From: Actinomycetes bacterium
GTDB taxonomy: Bacteria; Actinomycetota; Actinomycetes; Streptosporangiales; Streptosporangiaceae
NCBI GenBank assembly: GCA_025964635.1
Contig: JAOPYP010000444.1
Span: 1 to 11,381, forward strand
Direction: 5' to 3'
DNA length: 11,381 nucleotides
Of the stretch, positions 6,666 through 11,381 are shown piece after piece; position 1 is the first letter of the stretch, and each line of letters opens with the position of its first letter. The notes beneath the pieces were generated by a model. That model was given only the letters and a program-made list of their open reading frames with translations. It was not told the DNA's origin and searched no databases. The position numbers were made by a program, and so were the translations under genes.

Positions 6666-8466
6666 GGGCGGCCGGGGGCACCGCCGTGCCCCCGGCCGGC
6701 ATCAGGGCGCGGCCCACGCGGGCAGCCCGGGCGGCGGCGTGATCCAGGGCAGCGACCCCGGCTACCCCGCAGAGGCACCCCCCGGCGGCCCGGGCCAGCC
6801 AGCACCCCCCGGCGGCCCGGGCCGGCCCGCTCCCGGGCCGGAGGGCGGCAGCAGCCTGCTCCGCTCCAGCTCCTTGATGGCCGTGGGCACGCTGGCCTCG
6901 CGCGGCACTGGCTTCCTGCGCACGGTGATACTCGTCTACGCGCTCGGCGTGACCGTGAACAGCGTGGGGAACGCGTACAACAACGCCAACACGCTGCCCA
7001 ACGCGGTGTACGACCTCATGCTCGGCGGCATCCTGACCAGCGTGGTGGTCCCGCTGCTGGTCAGCGCGGCCAAGCGGGACAGAGACCGCGGTGAGGCCTA
7101 CACCCAGCGGATGTTCACCCTGGCCACCGTGGCCCTGCTCGCGCTGACAGTGGTCGCCACCCTGGCCGCGAGCCTGCTGGTAGACCTGTATGCGCACGCG
7201 CTGACCGGGCCGGAACGGCACCTGACGGTGATCTTCGCCATCTTCTTCATCCCGCAGATCTTCTTCTACGGGGTGAGCTCGATGGCCGGCGGCGTGCTGA
7301 ACGCCCGCAACCGGTTCGCCGCGCCCATGTGGACCCCGGTGATCAACAACATCGTGGTGATCCTGGTCCTGCTGCTGTTCATCGCGACCGGCGGTATCGG
7401 CACCCAGGCGGCCACCATCTCCGCGGCCCAGGTGCAGTTGCTTGGCTTCGGCACCACGCTCGGCATCGTCGCGCAGACCGCCGCGCTGTTCCCGGCCCTC
7501 CGCCGGGCCGGATTCCGGTGGCGGCCGCGCTTCGACTTCCGGCGGGCCGAGGTGGCGGAGATCCGCCGGATGGCTGCCCCGCTGTTCGGTTACATCGTGA
7601 CGACCCAGGTCTCGTTCCTGGTGGTGCAGAACGTGGCCAACGCGGCGTCGACGCGGCCTGGTGCCAGCTACGACTCGTTCTCCACCTATAGCTACGCCTG
7701 GCAGCTGTTCCAGTTGCCCTACGCGATCGTTGGCATCTCGGTGATCACCGCCCTGCTGCCCCGGATGAGCGCGCACGCGGCCGAGCGCCGCTACCCGCTG
7801 GTCCGGGACGATTTCTCCACCGGGGTCCGGCTGTCTTCGGCGATCGTGGTGCCGGCCGCGCTGCTGCTCATCGTGCTGGGCGGCCCGCTGGCCGAGTTCC
7901 TGTTCAGGATCGTGCACGGAAGCACCACCGTGTCCGAGGCCCGCTACATCGGCGAGGTGTTCGGCATCTTCTCCCTCGGCCTGGTGCCCTACATGATGTT
8001 CCAGCTGCTGCTGCGGGTCTTCTACGCGCTGCACGATAGCCGCACGCCCATGTTCATCGGGGTCGCGGTCATGGCGGCCAACATCGGGATCAGCCTCCTG
8101 GTGCTGAACGTGGCCCCGGCCGGCCACGTGGTGGAGGGCCTGGGCGTCTCGTTCGGGGTGTCCAACGTGGTGGGCGCGGTGGTGTCCTGGCGCATCCTCA
8201 GCCGCCGCCTGGGCGGCCTGGCCGGCCGTCACATCGCGGACAGCCTCGGGCGGATGCACGCCGCGGCCGTGCCGGCCCTGCTGTTCGCGTGGGCGGTGAC
8301 GTTCATGGTCGGCGTGCTCATCTCGCCCGGGCCGGTCTACGGGTTCGTCACCGTGTTCCTCGGCGGCAGCGGCGGTCTCCTGCTCTACCTGCTGTTCTCC
8401 CGCGCGCTCGGGATCGGCGAGGTGGCCGCGATGACGTCCACCGTGAAGGGCCGGCTGCATCGGTGA
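6625..8466 (+). CDS. murJ: MurJ/MviN lipid II flippase
   Basis: MurJ moves the peptidoglycan precursor lipid II across the cytoplasmic membrane to its outer face. This copy has 613 residues with about fourteen hydrophobic segments. The first 70 or so residues are a Pro/Gly-rich cytoplasmic extension (SPGGGVIQG... GGPGRPAPGPEGG) absent from the E. coli protein of about 510 residues. Family blocks follow: SLMAVGTLASRGTGFLRTVI keeps the two arginines of the first helix, equivalent to R18 and R24 of E. coli MurJ. Then come LPNAVYDLMLGGILTSVVVP, FFYGVSSMAGGVLNARNRFA, PMWTPVINN and LPYAIVGISVITALLPRMS. The acidic residue near E. coli D39 appears replaced (SVGNAYNN). The gene starts at ATG 6625 behind a good Shine-Dalgarno and overlaps the DUF6049 gene by 41 bp, so the two are probably co-translated. 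In Mycobacterium a pseudokinase is fused to the C-terminus; here the protein ends after the membrane domain and the pseudokinase is the next gene. Confidence 0.95.
   Translation: MSTPAPQAGWTAPEGGRGHRRAPGRHQGAAHAGSPGGGVIQGSDPGYPAEAPPGGPGQPAPPGGPGRPAPGPEGGSSLLRSSSLMAVGTLASRGTGFLRTVILVYALGVTVNSVGNAYNNANTLPNAVYDLMLGGILTSVVVPLLVSAAKRDRDRGEAYTQRMFTLATVALLALTVVATLAASLLVDLYAHALTGPERHLTVIFAIFFIPQIFFYGVSSMAGGVLNARNRFAAPMWTPVINNIVVILVLLLFIATGGIGTQAATISAAQVQLLGFGTTLGIVAQTAALFPALRRAGFRWRPRFDFRRAEVAEIRRMAAPLFGYIVTTQVSFLVVQNVANAASTRPGASYDSFSTYSYAWQLFQLPYAIVGISVITALLPRMSAHAAERRYPLVRDDFSTGVRLSSAIVVPAALLLIVLGGPLAEFLFRIVHGSTTVSEARYIGEVFGIFSLGLVPYMMFQLLLRVFYALHDSRTPMFIGVAVMAANIGISLLVLNVAPAGHVVEGLGVSFGVSNVVGAVVSWRILSRRLGGLAGRHIADSLGRMHAAAVPALLFAWAVTFMVGVLISPGPVYGFVTVFLGGSGGLLLYLLFSRALGIGEVAAMTSTVKGRLHR
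6775..6823 (+). repeat. 22-bp exact direct repeat, 27-bp period, in the MurJ N-terminal extension
   Basis: The same 22 bases occur at 6775-6796 and 6802-6823. With the 27-bp period they encode two nonapeptide units, APPGGPGQP and APPGGPGRP, in the disordered cytoplasmic N-terminal extension of MurJ. The period keeps the frame. Confidence 0.9.
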
Positions 8467-8719
8467 ACGGCGCCGCGAGGACGCGGGCGGGTAACGCCGG
8501 TCACACCCGCACCGATGGCCCCAGGCGGGGCTATCCGGAGGCGACGCTGGTGTCTCTCACATGTAACGGTTTGCGGCAGCGGGGCATGCGGGACGCGTCC
8601 CGGAAGCCCGCGCGGCTTAGCATGGTGTCCAGCACCACGAGTGCGCGCTCGTCAACGTCCGCAGATCCGGGGGCTCGGAAGGAGGGTCGAGGGCCTGCCC
8701 CGCTCTTGACTTCAGGCCT
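8467..8719 (+). other. 253-bp gap between murJ and the pseudokinase gene
   Basis: The gap lacks a terminator with a T-tract; the best hairpin after murJ (8487-8492 with 8505-8510) is only 6 bp with a 12-base loop. It contains a small ORF with its own Shine-Dalgarno, a 14-bp perfect palindrome (8589-8602), a TAGCAT -10-like hexamer at 8618-8623 without a good -35, a purine-rich GGAAGGAGGG (8677-8686) and a hairpin just before ATG 8720. The region around 8550-8575 is less GC-rich than the genes. It probably carries a promoter for the pseudokinase-sigM operon, but I found no convincing GGAAC/CGTC pair of the SigM type. Confidence 0.6.
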
Positions 8720-8723
8720 ATGA
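8550..8723 (+). CDS. Possible 57-residue leader ORF coupled to the pseudokinase gene
   Basis: GTG 8550 is preceded by GGAGG (8537-8541) with an eight-base spacer. The frame runs to a TGA at 8721-8723 that overlaps ATG 8720 as ATGA, the classic arrangement for translational coupling. The predicted peptide begins MSLTCNGLRQRGMRD and is Ser/Arg-rich with no recognisable domain or membrane segment. Against it, about 41 of 57 codons end in G or C (roughly 72%), clearly lower than in the neighbouring genes, and the same frame is open upstream as a shadow of murJ. If it is translated at all, a regulatory leader role is more likely than a functional protein. I do not recognise it. Confidence 0.25.
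   Translation: MSLTCNGLRQRGMRDASRKPARLSMVSSTTSARSSTSADPGARKEGRGPAPLLTSGL
8677..8719 (+). promoter_or_regulatory. Distant Shine-Dalgarno and hairpin before the pseudokinase start
   Basis: A strong Shine-Dalgarno, GGAAGGAGGG (8677-8686), ends 33 bases before ATG 8720, with no in-frame start in between. The intervening bases can fold: GGCCTG (8692-8697) pairs with CAGGCC (8713-8718), with a possible G-U pair (8691 with 8719) and a 15-base loop. Folding would leave only TCGA between the Shine-Dalgarno and the hairpin base, next to the ATG, restoring a usable distance. This is an inferred structure and competes with the coupling model based on the small upstream ORF. Confidence 0.35.
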
Positions 8724-10306
8724 GCACCTTCATCTCGGAACCGGGGACCCGGCTCGGCGGCCGCTACCGGCTTGAGGACCGGGTCAGCGACGCCAGCGGC
8801 TGGGCGGCGTGGAAGGCCATCGACGAAACGCTGGCCCGGCCGGTGGCCGTGCTGACCTTCGCCCCGGGCTTCCCCCGGATCAGCGAGGTGCTCACCGCCG
8901 CCCGCGCGGCGAGCAGGCTGACCGACGCGCGGCTGGCCCAGGTCTTCGACGTGGAGGACGACTGGGACCAGGCGTACGTGGTGATGGAGTGGGTGGCCGG
9001 TGACTCGCTGGACGACCTGCTGGCCGACGGCCCGCTCGATCCCGCCCGGGGCGCCGAGATCGTGGCCGAGGCCGCCGAGGCCCTCGCCGCCGCGCACACC
9101 ACCGGGGTGGCCCACCTCTGCCTGACCCCGCAGTCGCTGCGCTGGACGCCGGGCGGCGGCGTGAAGGTGCTGGGCACCGGCATCGACGCCGCCCTGTCCG
9201 ACACGACCGCCGACGACCCGGCCGCGGCCGACACCCGCGGGCTGGCCATGCTCCTGTACGCGGCGCTGACCCGCTACTGGCCCGGACCCGGGATGGGAAC
9301 GCTGCCGGCCGCCCCGCTCGCCGACGGCCGGCCGTGCAGCCCCCGCCAGGTGTGCGCCGGGGTACCCGCGTCCATCGACGAGGTCACGATCCAGGCGCTG
9401 TTCCAGCGTGACCGCCGCCGCGGCCCGCCGCTGACCACCCCCGCACTGTTCGCGGACGCGCTCGCCGAGGTGATCCCGGCCCCGCTCGCCCCGCCGCCCG
9501 CGGCGCCGCCGCCCCCCGGCCCGCGCACCGGCGGTTTCACCCGGAACGGGGAGTACGGGACGGCCGCTCCGTACTCGCCGAGGCCGCCGTCCGACTACCC
9601 GGACACCCCGGGATGGACGCCGTCCAACGGCGGCGGCGGATACCGGCCCGCCCGGCGGGGCGGGGGCCGGCCGATGCTCAGCCGGCTGGCCATCGTCCTG
9701 GTCGTCCTGCTCGTCCTCGCGGCCATCGGGACCGGGGTCTACAGCCTGACCCGGTCACACGGCGGCGCCGGGGCCGCCGGCAGGTCGGGCCGCGGCTCGG
9801 CCTCCCCGTCGGTGGCGGCGAGCACGGTACTCACGCCGGTCAGCGCGGGCGGCTTCGATGCGCTGGGCCTGGCCAACGACCCGGGAAACGAGGACAACGC
9901 CGGGGCCCCGATGGCCATCGATGGCGACAACACGACCGCCTGGCACACCCAGTTTTACGTCGGCAGTCCCCTGTTTGGCGGCCTGAAGACGGGCACCGGC
10001 CTCATCCTGGACATGGGCAAACCGGTCAGCCTCAGCAAGGTGGAGATCACCTTCGGTCCCGAGGCCGGAGCCAATGTGGCCATCATGGTGGGCAACAACA
10101 AGTCCGTCTCCTCCGCCGGCCTGGCCTCGTTCACCAAGGTGGCCAAGCGCAAGCACCTCGGCGGCGGCCTGCAGACCTTCACCGCCAGCAGCGCGGCCAA
10201 GGGGCGTTACGTGCTGATCTGGTTCACCAAGCTGCCGCCGCTGCAGGGCAGCGGCAACCAGTTCGAGGCCCTCATCTACAACGTCGTCGTGCGGGGATCG
10301 GGCTGA
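8720..10306 (+). CDS. Membrane-anchored pseudokinase with external discoidin-like domain
   Basis: This 528-residue protein has a Ser/Thr-kinase-like cytoplasmic domain (about residues 12-255), a Pro-rich linker (about 255-315), one transmembrane helix (about 323-341, IVLVVLLVLAAIGTG) and an external domain (about 375-525). That last domain, with AIDGDNTTAWHT and LILDMGKPVSLSKVEITFG, resembles the F5/F8 type C (discoidin) carbohydrate-binding fold. The kinase domain is almost certainly inactive: the VAIK lysine is L45 in VAVL, the HRDxKxxN loop reads HLCLTPQS (132-139) and DFG reads GTG (152-154). The glycine-rich loop is also lost. In M. tuberculosis the equivalent domains are fused to MurJ, and the phosphorylated pseudokinase recruits the FHA protein FhaA to control peptidoglycan synthesis. 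Here it is a separate gene after murJ, as in Streptomyces. A similar scaffold role for MurJ, or sensing of an external ligand, is inference. It is followed three bases later by sigM. Confidence 0.88.
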   Translation: MSTFISEPGTRLGGRYRLEDRVSDASGWAAWKAIDETLARPVAVLTFAPGFPRISEVLTAARAASRLTDARLAQVFDVEDDWDQAYVVMEWVAGDSLDDLLADGPLDPARGAEIVAEAAEALAAAHTTGVAHLCLTPQSLRWTPGGGVKVLGTGIDAALSDTTADDPAAADTRGLAMLLYAALTRYWPGPGMGTLPAAPLADGRPCSPRQVCAGVPASIDEVTIQALFQRDRRRGPPLTTPALFADALAEVIPAPLAPPPAAPPPPGPRTGGFTRNGEYGTAAPYSPRPPSDYPDTPGWTPSNGGGGYRPARRGGGRPMLSRLAIVLVVLLVLAAIGTGVYSLTRSHGGAGAAGRSGRGSASPSVAASTVLTPVSAGGFDALGLANDPGNEDNAGAPMAIDGDNTTAWHTQFYVGSPLFGGLKTGTGLILDMGKPVSLSKVEITFGPEAGANVAIMVGNNKSVSSAGLASFTKVAKRKHLGGGLQTFTASSAAKGRYVLIWFTKLPPLQGSGNQFEALIYNVVVRGSG

Positions 10307-10309
10307 GCC

Positions 10310-11029
10310 GTGCCCGGGCAGCCCGGGCAGGCCAGGCCTGACCCCCGCGGGGTGCCGCAGGCCGGGCCCTCCGACAGCGACCTGCTGCGACGGCACGTCC
10401 AGGGCGACACCGAGGCTTTCGGCCTGCTGTTCCTCCGGCACCGTGAACGGCTGTGGGCGGTGGCCCTGCGCACGCTGGGCGAGCAGGAAGAAGCCGCGGA
10501 CGCGCTCCAGGACGCGATGATCTCCGCGTTCCGGCGGGCCGCGGACTTCCGCGGCGAATCGGCCGTCACCACGTGGCTGCACCGCATCGTGGTCAACGCC
10601 TGCCTGGACCGGATCCGCCGCCGCGCCGCCCGCCCGGCGGCCAGCGGGATGGACGAGCAGACACTCGACGCCCTGGCCCAGGGGTCAGCGCTGGCCGACC
10701 CGGGGATCGACAAGGACACCGCGCTGGACGTGCTCGCCGCGCTGCGGACCCTGGCCCCGGAGCAGCGGGCCGTGCTGGTCATGGTGGACATGCTCGGCTA
10801 CCCGGTGGCCGATACCGCCGAGATCCTGGGCATTTCCCCGGGCACGGTGAAGAGCCGCTGCGCCCGGGGCCGGGCCCGGCTGCTGCCGCTGCTGGCGCAC
10901 CTGCGCAGGCCCGGGACCGGTTCGGCGGCCGGGCAGCCGGCTTCAGCCGGACAGGCGGCGGCCGTGCGGAACCAGCCAGCCGGACCGCGCGTCTCACCAG
11001 CCGAGGGAGCGGGTGAGAACCAGCCATGA
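10310..11029 (+). CDS. sigM: SigM-type ECF RNA polymerase sigma factor
   Basis: This 239-residue sigma-70 protein of the ECF group directs RNA polymerase to a stress regulon. Only domains 2 and 4 are present. Domain 2 (about residues 25-105) contains LLRRHVQGDTEAFGLLF, the core-binding DALQDAMISAFRR and TTWLHRIVVNACLDRIRRR. Domain 4 (about 140-200) has LRTLAPEQRAVLVMVDMLGY and the helix-turn-helix DTAEILGISPGTVKSRCARG. The last 40 or so residues are an Ala/Gly/Pro-rich tail. The name SigM rests on context: this position after murJ and its pseudokinase and before a zinc anti-sigma gene is that of sigM in Mycobacterium and Streptomyces. GTG 10310 is three bases after the preceding stop and lacks a strong Shine-Dalgarno, so coupled translation is likely; a GTG at 10352 would remove 14 non-conserved residues. 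Its stop overlaps the next gene by ATGA, which would balance sigma and anti-sigma synthesis. Confidence 0.92.
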   Translation: MPGQPGQARPDPRGVPQAGPSDSDLLRRHVQGDTEAFGLLFLRHRERLWAVALRTLGEQEEAADALQDAMISAFRRAADFRGESAVTTWLHRIVVNACLDRIRRRAARPAASGMDEQTLDALAQGSALADPGIDKDTALDVLAALRTLAPEQRAVLVMVDMLGYPVADTAEILGISPGTVKSRCARGRARLLPLLAHLRRPGTGSAAGQPASAGQAAAVRNQPAGPRVSPAEGAGENQP

Positions 11030-11381
11030 GAGGGCACGTGGACGCGGAGTCCCTGGCGCTGTGCGCCGAGGGGCTGCTGAGCAGGCGCCAGAGCGCGCGG
11101 ATCCGCTCCCACGTCGCCAGCTGCCCCGGGTGCGCCGCCGCGCAGGCCCGGCTGACCGAGGTCCCGGCGCTGCTCGCCCAGGTTCCCCTGCCATCGCTGC
11201 CGCCGGGGATCGCGGTCCGGCTGGACGCCGCGCTGAGCGCGGAGGTGGCCCGCCGCGCGGCCCAGGATCCCGGGGTCGTGCCGGAGCCCGCGGCGCCGGC
11301 GCCGCATCCGGACTCCGTCCCTGGCCCCGGGCCGGCCCGGCCCCGGACGGGCGGCCCGCGCCTGCGCTTCCCGGTCCCGGC
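11026..11381 (+). CDS. Zinc-binding anti-sigma factor, cut by window end
   Basis: The frame from ATG 11026 is open for 118 codons to the end of the window. The ATG overlaps the sigM stop as ATGA, and purine-rich GAGGGAG and GGGTGAG (11003-11017) supply a Shine-Dalgarno. The peptide begins MRGHVDAESLALCAEGLLS and continues RIRSHVASCPGCAAAQARL, containing the H-x3-C-x2-C signature of the zinc anti-sigma (ZAS) family, whose members bind and hold their paired ECF sigma factor. It is followed by LPPGIAVRLDAALSAE and a Pro-rich stretch. Many homologues then have a membrane helix and an external part, which would lie beyond the window. The position directly after sigM identifies it as the probable SigM anti-sigma factor (RsmA/Rv3912 in M. 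tuberculosis). Thioredoxin reductase and thioredoxin genes would be expected next. Confidence 0.85.
   Translation, partial: MRGHVDAESLALCAEGLLSRRQSARIRSHVASCPGCAAAQARLTEVPALLAQVPLPSLPPGIAVRLDAALSAEVARRAAQDPGVVPEPAAPAPHPDSVPGPGPARPRTGGPRLRFPVP

Noticed and set aside
6484..8460. 658-codon minus-strand frame across murJ
   Set aside because: It is rich in His, Gln, Gly and Arg with no hydrophobic or domain pattern, typical of the antisense shadow of a high-GC gene; murJ is clear on the plus strand.
8487..8510. Terminator after murJ
   Set aside because: There are only six base pairs with a 12-base loop and no T-tract, so it is not convincing.
8706..8734. TTGACT at 8706-8711 as the -35 of a promoter
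   Set aside because: No TANNNT hexamer occurs at 16-19 bases downstream, and the pseudokinase start codon lies between.

Overview
The window is high-GC DNA (visibly above 70% G+C, with almost every codon of the main genes ending in G or C). Its gene content and order are those of an actinobacterial chromosome. The block inositol-1-phosphate synthase / MFS transporter / CCA-adding enzyme / DUF6049 membrane protein / MurJ / pseudokinase / SigM-type sigma factor / zinc anti-sigma factor is the conserved segment that in Streptomyces and Mycobacterium lies next to the thioredoxin genes near the replication origin. MurJ and its pseudokinase are separate genes here, as in Streptomyces. In Mycobacterium they are fused. 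A Streptomyces- or Streptosporangiales-like actinobacterium fits best, but I cannot place the genus from sequence alone.

Layout. Positions 1-1076 hold ino1, whose first few codons lie before the window, followed by a strong rho-independent terminator at 1094-1135. A probable leaderless promoter then drives an MFS transporter (1219-2640). Its 3' end overlaps by 70 bp the end of the convergent cca gene (4061 down to 2571, minus strand). A 93-bp divergent intergenic region (4062-4154) carries a second probable leaderless promoter for the DUF6049 gene (4155-6665). That gene overlaps murJ (6625-8466) by 41 bp. After a 253-bp gap come the pseudokinase gene (8720-10306), sigM (10310-11029) and an anti-sigma factor gene (from 11026, cut by the window end). 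These three are packed as an operon with a 3-bp gap and an ATGA overlap.

How it works together. From 4155 onward the theme is cell-envelope assembly. DUF6049 is a secreted, membrane-anchored protein. MurJ flips lipid II. The pseudokinase protein joins a cytoplasmic dead kinase domain to an external discoidin-like domain through one membrane helix, and by analogy with mycobacteria should help regulate MurJ and peptidoglycan synthesis. SigM and its anti-sigma factor are a stress-response pair. The left side is housekeeping: inositol for actinobacterial phosphoinositides and thiols, and tRNA 3'-end completion.

I see no CRISPR array, insertion sequence, prophage, tRNA or rRNA, and no clearly new multi-gene system. 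The most interesting points are regulatory. The 253-bp gap before the pseudokinase gene contains a small ORF with its own Shine-Dalgarno sequence that ends in an ATGA overlap, and an alternative hairpin that could bridge a distant Shine-Dalgarno to the same start. Two genes look leaderless. No Nudix gene lies between cca and the DUF6049 gene. Short in-frame tandem repeats mark linker regions of two envelope proteins.
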